NCBI RefSeq assembly: GCF_003073045.1
Contig: NC_037596.1
Span: 9,631,553-9,695,552 of the forward strand
Length of the DNA: 64,000 bases
Reading direction: 5' to 3'
From: Pomacea canaliculata
Taxonomy: Eukaryota > Mollusca > Gastropoda > Architaenioglossa > Ampullariidae
Position 1 is the first letter of the stretch. Each line of letters opens with the position of its first letter. The notes below the pieces were generated by a model. It was not told the DNA's origin. It ran no database searches and saw nothing but the letters and a program-made list of their open reading frames with translations. Shown here piece after piece: positions 27,307 through 38,819 of this stretch. A program made the translations under genes and the position numbers.

Positions 27307-29432
27307 ATGTTCACAAGTTGCACACATTCTTTTGGAAACATTAACATGTTGATGATGGGTATCTCCTTATTTTGGTTTAGTTTAGCCCCAGCAGAAGGTA
27401 AGAAACGTATTTGCTCTGTTATCTAGATTGTAATTTCTTGTAAAATAATATCGTCTGTATTCTTCGCTTTTTAATCTCAATTATAATTTTTTATTCATCC
27501 TTATTCATGTATTGCACTATTGTATCAGTGCATCTACATTGGCTTGGTGGTGTGTGTCTGTTAAGAGAGGGAGAGAGAGGAAGTTAGTGATAGACTGAAA
27601 GCAAAAATTTGGTGATAATCTTATCAATACATATCATCATAAATTTATAAATATAGAATATTAAATATTTTTAATTTCAAATTTTACAGGTGTAAACATC
27701 CAACCGTGTAATGATGACGGCTTCGTAGAAGTACTGGCAGGACAAAAGACTCTGATTACATGCAGGGCTGAAGGACGAGTGGTGTGGAGACTTACAGTTG
27801 GGTTACATAATTTTAGCCAGTACTTCCCGTTGGCAGAATGTACAGAACACGTTTGTAATAGTTCGGGATACTTTACCGAAATATTTCAAGCGAAAGTTCT
27901 AGACCCTCACAATAAAACGATTTCCATTAACGCTGGGAACACATCCATCAGTAGTAATATTATACTTGTCAACAGTATTCTGGAATGTGTTCATAATGCT
28001 GGAACTTTCAACGCAGAATCATCTACCTGTGTGATCAACTATGTTTGTGAGTAGTCTTTGTTAATTTATGGCAGACTGATTATGTACATGCTGCTGCTCT
28101 GGGTGTGTGTGTTTCTGAAAGAGGAAGAAAACCTTACTGGATACAATTTAGACACTTTCAAACGATTAGAAGACCAGATATCGATTCCTAAGTAAAATTA
28201 AATCAATAATACCATAAGAAAACAGAAAAATTAGAAATGGAAAACTTCACACTACATCATAAAGAACAAAGCGATAAATTAAGTATTTTAATTTCGTTCA
28301 TAGCATAAACCAAAGAAGAGACTCAACATTTTGATTCTAATATTTAGAAATATATCATTTATTTTCATATACAATAAGAATCGCAGAAAGTTTGAAACAT
28401 CCTGATGTTTCTCAAGAAATAATTGTGATGACTCTATCGACCTCGCTCACTAACCTGTATACAATACTTTTAAATTGAATTCAGTCTAATTTAAAATAGA
28501 CTATAGACCCTAATGCTTCAAAGTTTATATTTATATTATTTAAAGTTATAAATAATAGCATACATCAAAACAAAAAGCTAGATAATATAGGCAGTGTCGA
28601 ACAAGTACTGTTGCTGTATAATTAAACCAGAATAAAGGTGAAGCAAATTTAGTGAGTTATTTATTTATTTCAAATTAATATGTTGTAACCGATGCGAATA
28701 TTCACCGTCGAAATATGCAAAACATTGTTTTGTTCTTATTATTTACACTCTTTCTTGAGTTTTTGTTGTTGTTGAAACATTCGATCCTACACAGTTCCAT
28801 CAGAAAATGTGTCATGCAACGCAGTCACAACCTCTTGGAATGTCCACGTGTCATGTGTCATCGGCAGTGTGTTCTCTTCGAGGAAAATGTACGAGTGTCA
28901 CCTTTATCGTCTTAAAAGCTCGGTAAGATTTTTAAAGAAAACTAAACGCAGTCTGAACTTAATGTGTTGTCTACTTTGATCACAACCTAACACACCTACA
29001 GTAAAAGTAACCAGAATAACTTACACAACTGAAGTTCACAAACAGATATTTATATCGACATTTAAAGCTCTACTTCATTTTCTCTTTCAGCTTCTCTTTT
29101 TTTCATTCAATGACTATCTTGAATATTTTACAAAGATCACGATATCCCCCTATTTTCTAGTTTTCTAATAATCTTTGTCGTTTTCAACATTATTAACATT
29201 TTTGCCATTGACATACTGATTGTTTCAAAGATGGAGAGCTTGCAGTCTGTGACCATGGTGACGTCACCAACCAAAGAGAGGGTCACGACAGGTGAAGTGA
29301 AGGTGTCAGGCTCCTGTCAGTTCATCTTAACACTTTCAGAAGAAGCAGACTTCTTTGTGGCTGTCTCACCAGGCGACCGTAGCTACTCTGTCAAATTTCC
29401 AGCTCATGACAAAAAGATAGATGAAACTAAAG
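27307..29432 (+). CDS. G3: Ig-like family member with extended C terminus (3' end unresolved)
   Basis: Four phase-compatible exons are visible: 27307-27397 (signal peptide, MLMMGISLFWFSLAPAEG), 27690-28046 (357 nt), 28795-28922 (128 nt) and 29231-29432 (202 nt). Exon 2 has the family pattern of six cysteines (QPC, ITC, AEC, HVC, LEC, STC), a tryptophan in VVW after the second cysteine, and four sequons. Exon 3 (FPSENVSC to YECHLYRLK) and exon 4 (GSCQFILTL, VSPGDRSYSVKF) match exons 3 and 4 of genes A to D. Unlike those, exon 4 does not end after the domain but continues through DKKIDETK to a GTAATA donor in phase 1. At least one more exon is therefore expected, probably a stalk or membrane segment as in G2. 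None was identified with confidence. Lengths, phases and borders agree with the paralogues. Confidence 0.75.
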
Positions 29433-30244
29433 GTAATATTCTACTTGCCGCAATACGTTTCTAAGTTTAGCATTTAAAAAGAAAAAGTGTACAGGGTTGT
29501 ACGAATTACAACCTGTTTCGCTCACGAGACAGTCAAAGCTTGAACGAAAAAAAGTGAAGCCCCGATTAGATCCCATTTACTTGGAATACGAAACTATATT
29601 AGACCAATAAAAATAAAAATTTATGAGCTATTATATACTTTTCAACCTCACGTTTATGCTAATCACCAAAACCTCTTAAATTACAACAGAAAAAAAAACA
29701 ATTTGTTAATGTCTTGAAAACAAAGACTGAGCTTAGTAATTAATAATTCTGAATATGAGAAAAAAGAGAATAGAATTAAATAGTGTTTAATGACTACATT
29801 TACTCTCAAGAGACTGTTTTGGGTTAGAGGTAATTCTGTTTTTGTGCTTAGTACAAACGGCCTATATGACTATATGGCTATCATAAAGATAACAATTTAA
29901 AGTTGCTATTTCCTACTCAAACAGCGGGGAAGGTTTCCTAATTTCCGTGTTTAAAGCAACATAAGTACTTGCCTGCTGATCAAGATCATAAACCAATTTA
30001 AGTTTCGTTCGCTACGATTGGTGGATTCGTAAGTCCTGTGCTAAATAATACAGGACTTACATGTCCAAAAAAAAAGGGAAACATTTCTAGAGAGCAGCAA
30101 AGAATGTGTTGACACAGTCCTCCCAAGATGCTCTCTACACAAGTCACGGCCCTGAGCTTCAGGGAAAGGTTAATGTAGTTCTTCTACATTTTAACTACGA
30201 GACTGTGACAGCTGGAAGCTCTCAAGATTCACTGAGAACCATTG

Positions 30245-31038
30245 TAACAGCTGGAAGCGAGAATGAACAACATCGACAACAAGCTGAGTGAAAACTCGTA
30301 CTTAGCTGCTGATGACAAATGTAAGATGATCTTGTTTTCAAGAAAACATTTTAAGATATTTTGTAAGAAATATCATGATATAAAAACTTAATTTAGAAGT
30401 AAAATGAATACACCTAAAGTCATTTTGCATGGATAATAAAATTACCCTATGCAAAAATGATATTGTTTCTCTTTCTTTATGTGCTTATTATCCTTCCCTT
30501 CTTACTTGCCATTTTTTAAAATTCTAATTATTATTAGTGACAGCTATCTGTCCTTTATTTATTGCCAAGACAAGAACTTAAAACACCACGTTTTTCTGCT
30601 TACTTGTCAGTGAGCTGTCTGCAAAGAGCTGGTCACGTGACATCAGTACCAAGGAGAGGCATTATACCAGGTTGTCAGAGGTAAGTAATCCTTTTACCTT
30701 CAGTCTTATATCAGGCTTAAGGCCTCAAGAAAATGTGCACATGTGAAATTTATTTTTCTAGTCTGTTGACAAGTTTTCTAGTCTGTTGAAAAGTACTTAC
30801 CAGTGACATCCTTTGCTTTTGGAGGCAGTTGTGTAAAAAGCATTTATTTTAAAAAAAATAGTCACACTGACAGCCAAAAGCGCTATAAATAATATAAATA
30901 CTCCTTTGTGAACTTTTCAGGTTTTTTGACATGATGGCTCGGAATGATCAAGTTTCGAAGCACAAGAACAGAACTGAACGTTGGTATCCTACCCTGTACC
31001 ACACCAAAGCTGAGACTGGTTTGTATGCCCAACAATAA
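30245..31038 (+). other. Candidate 3' exons, possibly of G3
   Basis: Three pieces have good splice borders: one ending at 30320 (donor GTAAGA), 30611-30680 (acceptor TTGTCAG, donor GTAAGT) and 30921-31038 (acceptor TTTTCAG, then open to TAA). Splicing 30320 to 30611 to 30921 keeps one frame and ends in a hydrophilic tail with TERWYPTLYHTK and GLYAQQ, where YPTL fits a YxxL sorting or signalling motif. The frame of the middle exon is ambiguous: another phase gives RHYTRLSEV. No membrane-spanning exon was found between 29432 and here, so membership in G3 is a guess. Confidence 0.25.
30755..30794 (+). repeat. 20-bp tandem duplication
   Basis: Two adjacent copies of TTTTCTAGTCTGTTGA-AAG differing by one base. 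A local slippage product. Confidence 0.75.
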
Positions 31039-33457
31039 ACGGCAGTAAAGAAGTTGGACGTTTAGATATCATGGATATCTGTGATGATGTAGAACTTTGT
31101 TTCACTCAGTAAATGACTCACGTGGAAGGAAAAACAATTAGTATTGTAGTCTGACTATGTGGGGCAATGCCAATGAAAACATTATAAACTTTATCCATGA
31201 CCAATGAAACGCTCACACATCTAGAAACATTTCTATTTTACACCAATTTTGCACAGAGTCTTTCAAGTCAATTTTTATATCAAAAGTGTACAGCAAGAAA
31301 AAAACTCACTCAAAAACAACAATAAAAAACAACAAAATAACAATTAAACAGTCTCCATATAAACATAATATTTTTTTCCTTGTACACAACCTTTGATTGG
31401 ACTGAGATGTCGTGATATTTTATGAATCTATTTCAAAATGTTATATTCGTAATTGCGGACATTTTTTAAAATTTATTCCTTAGATTGTAACGGGTTTTCT
31501 TGGCTTCAAAAGCCGTTGTGTGGAGGTAAAAGGACGCTACATCATTAAATCAAAATAAATCTTGTTAACGTTTAACTGTGGCTTGCTAACTACTAATGAA
31601 TATTAAGCAGCACTTTGTGAACTTCAAGGAAGTTAAAGTGGGTTTATTGTTTAGAGAAACTGCTCATTTTGAAATAATTGAAATCTGACTTCTGGTAAAT
31701 AGGCGTAAGTGCTTATGAGAGGTGAACAGGCGGAATACTCTACTCATAAATAAACGACATTACATGAACTTAAAATGTTATTCAGAAACTCATCACACAT
31801 AGAGATGAACCTGGTTTTTTTTTAGGAACCCTTCTTTATGACAAGGGTTAAGTTAGCTTGAAAGGGAAGTTAACTTATTGTCCATTATTTCGGTTTCAAG
31901 AACAAGGTTTGTCGATATTCTGTGAACTATAAACTATAAATTCTATAAACTATATTTCTCCACATAAGTAGTCTCAGGGGAAGAGGGCTGATTTCTCCTG
32001 ATAATTTTAGTCGATTGTGAAATTTCACGGTGGACATCAATATTCCTTAACAAACTTCTGTATATGAGTTTGATTATCTTCCTCATTAGATTGTTGGATG
32101 GTATTACTGGGTTACTAATTTGCTTCCTAGTTTTTGAGGTTTGCAGCACGCCATGATCTCTATACAGGATCCAAGTTTTCCTAATATTTCGCTAAGGTTT
32201 TTAAGGTATTACATTACTGAGCGATGTAGGTTCTTCTAAATTTCTATAATGAAAGTTCATTTGCAATCTATGCGAGATTTTACGCTTGTGTTAGTCATTT
32301 TAACATTGGGAGGTATTATGTCCTACCCGTATTAAATGGAATAAAGATGATGTTCTTACATATGAGTAAGAACATACAAAAACTATTTTACACATGAGTA
32401 AAAACAGAAGTGGACTATTGTTCTTACATTTCTGATCTTCCAATGGGCATTTTACATCACGAAAGAAGCCACAAGTTCTATGGAGCATTGGCTATATGCA
32501 CGTCATCATAACAAATCCTCATCGTCAAACTTTACCATTCCTTTTCTGAGCTAAATTATAGGAAGATATTATCAGTGTCTTTCGTGGTCTTATTCTAATC
32601 CTGTTTAGAGATATGTTCACAGATAATCCCTTTTCTTGAAAAGGCTTAGCCCATCTAAAACGGATGAGCAAACTCTTACAGTTGATCTTAAGGAGTTTAC
32701 CCGCCAGTCCATTCGTTGATCACGTGACAAACAGTTTCTGAGCTGGTGTCCTTCAGTTAAGTTTTATTATGTACCTTCCAATAAAATGTCAATGACAAAT
32801 CATTTTTTCTTAATCTAGATATAATTTTTTTCTTTACATATTTTCTGCTTTTATTGCCGGCATTGTCAGAGCCCTCTTTTTCGGAAACTTTGATCGCAGT
32901 TTTTGAACACCTTTTGCCCTTGTTACTTTAACCTTTTAATCTCATACAAAGGGTTCAAAAGCTATTAGCAGCAGGTGCTTGGTGCTTCCTTCAAATCCCA
33001 AAAGAGCCGAGATTTTCGTAAACCTGCACACGGAACAGTTCTGATTTCGAAAAAAAATTCACACTGAATCCAAATTACATTGATTAATAAAGGTTCCGGA
33101 GCAAAACGGCTACAATTTGGTTTCAGTACAGGGTTTGGAGAAGACGACAATGGCCGTGACAAGTTAATGATTAGACTTTGGTGATAAATGCAATATACAA
33201 GTATTAATATCTTGTTATATTTCCACAAGAGGCATAAAGACTTATGAGGGTAGAGATATGAACCTCATTACTCAACCAATAATTTGATATTAGACCTACC
33301 TCTTCATATCTTTGATTTTCGTGAGAGGTGATTTTTGACTTTCAGTAAATTTCGTAATTTTTCGCCAAATTTGTCACCATTTCTTTTCCTTACCTGCTAT
33401 GTTTGTCGTATTGGAATGTAAGCTCTCGACATTTTAACACAATATATTTGAAAGAAA

Positions 33458-33711
33458 CTATATTCTTTTGAAAACGTAGCACGCTTGTTGATTTTTTTCT
33501 GTTAATACAGATTTTGTTGTGCTAAGTGATGGGAAACACATACATAATTTCCCATTGGCATTGGCACTCTCAGCTCTGTAGCAAGCTGGCATTAGATTAT
33601 TCTTGGTGTCCACCTTGCACACCTAAGCACGATAGCCGTGAGCTTTACCTCTGACCTTATCCACAACAGCGTATGCTACTTCATCTTCTGGTGGGAGTTT
33701 TGGCTCAGCAT
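33458..33711 (-). pseudogene. Cytoplasmic-tail exon of a receptor, with one in-frame TAG
   Basis: After a TTTAG acceptor the minus strand reads, in phase 1, DAEPKLPPEDEVAYAVVDK and on to a TAG at 33625-33623. The same frame then continues open through KVDTKNNLMPACYRAESANA to a second stop at 33460-33458. VAYAVV fits the ITIM consensus (V/I/L/S)xYxx(V/I/L), and YAVVDK motifs with downstream Lys/Asp-rich sequence are, as I recall, found in tails of molluscan EGF- and Ig-type receptors. The continuing frame after TAG suggests a fossil, though a 29-residue tail ending at TAG is possible. No ectodomain or membrane exon was found upstream on the minus strand. Confidence 0.45.
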
Positions 33712-34084
33712 CTAAACATCACAATTTACTTGTCTGAGCTCCGAAAAAACTGATTCCTAATGTAGATTCCCTTTAATCACCTTCCCTTAACCTTTAAAGT
33801 TAAGGCATCCTGTATTTTCTTCTTTCATTTTCCGATGTGTCACGTGGTAAAGTATCTCACCTGCTGAGTGAGGAGCTTGATTCACTCAGTAGAGTGCAAG
33901 GTGGGATACATTCGTTGCTTTTGGTACTTCAACTGTAATCTGGGAAATACTGCTTTTCCCGTCAGGTGACCAATATTATATAACTGCTTTGCTCAAAATA
34001 TTTATTTATAACATGGGAGATACTTACTATGTATCTTGAGCGCTGAAAGCATGCTTTTTTGGTAAGAGTGATAATGCACTTTAT

Positions 34085-34144
34085 AATTATTATTACTATT
34101 ATTATTATTAGTAGTAGTAGTAGTAGTTATTATTATTATCATTA
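34085..34144 (+). repeat. (ATT)n/(AGT)n compound microsatellite
   Basis: ATT units, then AGT units, then ATT units again. A compound trinucleotide repeat. Confidence 0.85.
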
Positions 34145-36138
34145 AACTGTGCAAAGCAGTTTCAACAAGATGAAGAAGCAAATTTGGAGTTTGATCTTCA
34201 ATTAAATCATAAACCGTCTAAAATGTCAAATAACAAGAAATGACATAAATAAATAAATAAATATACGACAGCTTGCTGTAAATCTTCGATAGAAGATAAT
34301 GTTCATACAAACTCATGGTCGAGGATTCAACAGTTGACATACTAAGCACAACAAAGCAGAGATTATAATTATGCATTTTTGCGTTTGTTTAACAAATGTA
34401 GGATCTGATTAACAACAGTCTATGATACAATAGTATGTGCTTGCATGAAATCATTGGTTTGCAAGACATTGGGCTATAAAGTATCTACTCATTGGCTGAT
34501 AATGCCCATGAGAGGAGTTGTTCTGATATCGACTGTTTCGGTGTTTGTATTCGGCATCTCTCTCAACTTAACGGTATCTTTGCATGACTTTAGTGCTGCA
34601 TAGACAGACATCTTCAAAGATCACACCGTGAGAATATTTATATAGTATCTACACTGTTGGCTTCAGATTAATTAAACAGCCTTAAACACTCCTACCACGC
34701 ACGTGCACACACACACACAGATTAAAGCTTTTCGAGACAATCTCGATTGCATGAACATTTCCAGATCGTCTAAACATTGAAACTGATATCGTATACCGGA
34801 CCTCTACAACTAAAATATACTTATTTTTTAGAGATGGATATTCGGTGCAGTTTACAATCATGAAATTGTAACAAATCACCAATTTGTGTCCTACATGATG
34901 CGAGAGTTTTTTGTTATTCACAAATAAGGTTTGCAATCAGTGCATTTGACAGGGAGCTCAACCTTGTTGCTCTTAATTATTAACAAAGCCTCCAGGGATG
35001 AGATGTTTTTGTTAAATAAGCATAGTGTTGCATGTGTTGTACGAATACTCTGATTAGATTTCAGAGCTTAATTTTTCTATTGAATTTTTTGTCATCTGCA
35101 GTTTGATGTGCTTGTGTATACATGCCCATTACATGATCAGCAGCTTGACTTTAAATAATCAAGGTGCTTTTAATTTTAAAAAATTGAAAAAAATTGCTTT
35201 TGCATAATTTTGCCAAAATGTATTTTAAGCAAATTTTACATTTTATCTACGTATACTGTGGATGACAGAATTTAACTTCCAAAGGTGGTCTCGTTTCTCT
35301 CGTCTAATAATGAGAGACAATGACCAAAACATACTAAATTGTTGTAACAAAATCTGGATCATACATCGTCAGATTGTTGTTTTCATACATCCATGATGAA
35401 AGGGTGTTGACCTCAAGTGTTGTTTTGTTTGTGAAGTCTAGCTCTCCGTATATCAGGCCATCAGCATTCCTACGAACTCATCTAGATGACTGTAAGTCAT
35501 CAAACATTACACATATATGAAGAGGAGTTAAAGAAAAGTAATCAAACCTCTTTGTGTGATGTGTTTCGAGACAGTTTCGTTTCGTTTCATTTTTCGTCAA
35601 CTACACTAATGAGAAAAATTATTTCTCTGTTGCTGTATCTGTGTGCATAATTAGGAACTTACAGAGGGAGAAGGTGTGCACACAGAGCAACAAACAAAAC
35701 TGAACTTGTATAAGCTGGTTTTACTGATGACATATCTTTACAATCGAAGTAGCAGCGCCAGTAATTCCCTTTATGAACTTGATTGTAGGAGCTGGTCTAA
35801 ACAAGTCAGGACTGAAGAATTATTCTCTCAAATTCTAGCACTAGACTTAGTCCCAGTTTCCGTGCATAAAATTGTTTATGAATTTTTGGCTAAATTTATC
35901 ATAAGGGAGCTTTTATTGCGAAAGAAAAAAATACTAATACTTTTGTAGTAGATGATAGTTGATTTCTCAAATGCGTTTGATGTCAGTAGATCATTGTATC
36001 TGTAGGAATTTAATCCATATCTATTAAACATCTATGATTTATATAATGAGCTCTACATTTAGGTAAATAAATGAGCATATGTTTCGCTGATACCAAGTTC
36101 TTTGAGTTAATCTGTTCGTCACTTTGTTATACCTAGAA

Positions 36139-36192
36139 GTATGCGTGTGTGTGTGTGTGTGTAAGCTCGCACTTGGATTTGAGAGAGAGAGA
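36139..36192 (+). repeat. (TG)n tract with a nearby (GA)n tract
   Basis: About ten TG dinucleotides and, about 20 bp later, a short GA run. Confidence 0.8.
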
Positions 36193-36865
36193 GCTGAGGG
36201 GATGTGAAGAGAGACAAACAGACATATAAAATTAGATTACTGCTCGCGTGTATTTATTCATACGGTTTTTAAAAATTTTATTCCATAAAGCCCAGATACA
36301 CCAACACATAAAAATACGAAAATACGTCTGTCTTTATATGTTTGATATTTGTTAGTGGCTTTTACAGTGTTAAGTAAAGATGAGCGAATACATCTGCTCT
36401 GTTCATTTTTATCCCCTTCCCCACAATGTACACACATACACAAAGTGACGAAAGGATGTAATCATAGTTGTAGTCTCCGTCTCTTAAAACATCAGTGAAT
36501 TTGCCAACATCATGTACAAAAGACATACTCATTATGCTAAAAATGGCTTTTAACAGTTTCCTTTACGATTCTAATTTAAAGTCAAACGGAGCTACATATA
36601 CAGTTCTCGAAAATGAAAGCTGATTTGTACCAGGCATTGCTATCGCTTCCTTGTATGCTCTGAAAACTTTGTTCCTTGTAGTGAAAGTACTAATAAGTGT
36701 GAAGTGTTCTAGCTTACAGCAAAACCTCTTAGCATACATTATATTTCCTCTCAGCGACATCTGTCTTTGTCGAAAGAAAGACACCTTGAGATGTCACACT
36801 GTCTTATAACAAGGATTTTAAAGAGTTTAAGGAAACGAGATTTTCCCAGAAAATTCAGCCTTAAC

Positions 36866-36926
36866 ACGTATTGACACACACACACACAAGCACACACACA
36901 AACACATGCGCGCACACACGCACAGA
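36866..36926 (+). repeat. CA-rich interrupted microsatellite
   Basis: Interrupted CA repeat with ACAAGC and GCGCGC interruptions. Confidence 0.75.
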
Positions 36927-38119
36927 GGAGAAAAAAGTGCTAGTGCTCAGGTGTGTATATCTCCTCAAACTTCTTTGTCCCTTTTGAGCTTGTGTTGATA
37001 CAGCAGTTAATATTCACACAAATACAGTTGCACATACATACAGAGAGAGAAAAAGAAGAAATATCACCATTTTTTAGCTTTTATTGGAATAAATTGTCTG
37101 CCCCTGGTACTTTGGCTTTGTGCACATTGCTTTGAATCATATTGATGTTTGTTACTTCTTCCCTCCAAAACATATTCATCTGCAAATTGTCACAAATAGA
37201 AGACAAGTTTATTTGTTATTTTTATCACACTACATCTTTTTTTTAAATAGAGGAACCAGAATACTCTGCGTACAAATCCTAAGTGGGTAATTCTTTCGTG
37301 AGAGGAAACCACAATATCAATTTGCCCCTATCTACATACGCAATATATAATAAGCGAAATATGTCTACTTTTAAGAATTCTTTATTAATAAATAATTCTA
37401 TAAGAAAATAAGAATTCACACACAACTGTAGGTCATTGATAGGTCTGTACGTTTCTTAAATGTGATAAAAAAAATACACTGAGCAACTGTTTGCTTTTCT
37501 TAATCAAACACCAACTACAAAACAATCAAATATACTAATGTATGTATAAAAGCATTTTGACATTTAAATGCAAAATGTCTTGAAATGCATTTTTAAGTGT
37601 ATAAACTCTAGTGTGTAAATTTTGACTTGAGAAATGAAAACCGCATTTTAAAAAGTCGTTTAAGTTATTTGCATAACGTTTCGTGGATGAATGGGTGATA
37701 AGGGAGGGGAGATAATCATATTTACAATATGCAAGTTATGGCCCGTAGGGACTTCTAACCTCAATTCAGTATCTTATTACACCAGCTGATGAAATATCTC
37801 ACACTCTTCAAGCCGCCAAGGCTTCAGATCAACAACAACAATAATAATAATAATACAAAGAAAAAAATTTCAGGTTCTTAGTTATTTAAGGCTCAGGTGT
37901 TTAACCACCAGTGTTGAAAACCTAAAACAGTATATAAAAATAGGAAACAATTAAAATTTTTTATGTCTCTTTTAGACCCTCAACACTATGTATGATTAAA
38001 ACAAAATAATCCTTGTCATGTTCATTTGAAAGTAAAAAACCAGAATATTTACGAGTATCGGCGCCGACAATCTGATAACAACAATTCCGTCATTGGCTTT
38101 GCGTCGACTCCTCAGTAAC

Positions 38120-38183
38120 CTTATCAGACGCAAACTGCCTAACACTTCAACTGTCTTCATACTTGATCAAGGGAATGCCACTG
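38120..38183 (+). promoter_or_regulatory. Putative 5' untranslated exon and promoter region of gene A
   Basis: A strong donor (CACTG then GTAAGTACC at 38184) is conserved in the gene B copy (45304/45305), and a similar one sits at the corresponding place upstream of gene C. The likely acceptor is TTTACAG at 38753-38759, just upstream of the start codon. A GATA-type site, CTTATCAG (38120-38127), is conserved in the B copy at 45245-45252. No TATA box is evident. The transcription start is not determined. Confidence 0.4.
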
Positions 38184-38819
38184 GTAAGTACCTTTGTAAA
38201 GTTTCTGTCTGGGTAAATGGTTAAACGGCAGTACGTTTCTACATCAACATGCTTTTCTTTTCGTTTGTTGTCACTGTCAGTGTTGTTAGGAAGTAAAATT
38301 ATTGTCACAGTTTCTAAAACATTGTAGAATGCAGTGGCTGCGAATAATCATAGAGCAAGATTTTTTTATGCATGCAGTATAAGTATATATATATATAGTT
38401 TTCTTTATCGGTATTTATCTTATATAAAATTGTTGCTGATAAAAGTAGACAGTCAAGAATAGTATTTAATGAAGTTAACAACTGGTTGATCAACAAGAAA
38501 ATGAAGTGTATTTTAAAACAGAGAGCTATGAAAAAAATAAATAATTTTGACACTCCGTTAAGATTTTCTTCGTTAGTTAGTAGCTTAATAACTTCTTTTG
38601 TTCGAAAAGTTGTGTTAGTAATATCTCCTACAAAAAAAAAAAACTATTATTCAACACATGTTTAATAAATTTTCCATCAGGTTCAGGTACATTATTATCT
38701 TTAAATAATCCATTTCTTATATGGATAATTAGCTGTTCTAAAATTATCTCAGTTTACAGAATATTGAATCCGGTGACTATCTCGGGCTCAACAATCTCTC
38801 TGTTTGACCTTAAACAGGA

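Larger units (their letters stand above)
31039..37096. other. Gene-poor spacer between G3 and the duplicated array
   Basis: About 6 kb without a supportable intact gene. It contains the decayed receptor-tail exon at 33458-33711 (minus), an ATT/AGT-type microsatellite at 34085-34144, a TG tract with a nearby GA tract at 36139-36192, and a CA-rich tract at 36866-36926. Confidence 0.5.

Noticed and set aside
30447-30510. Hydrophobic frame (MILFLFLYVLIILPFLLAIF) as the missing membrane exon of G3
   Set aside because: No acceptor precedes it, it ends in a stop directly after the hydrophobic run, and T-rich intron sequence gives such frames by chance.
34502-34600. Plus-strand open frame with a signal-peptide-like start (MPMRGVVLISTVSVFVFG)
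   Set aside because: The possible donor (GTATCT) leaves phase 0, not the phase 1 of all family signal exons, and no following exon is visible.
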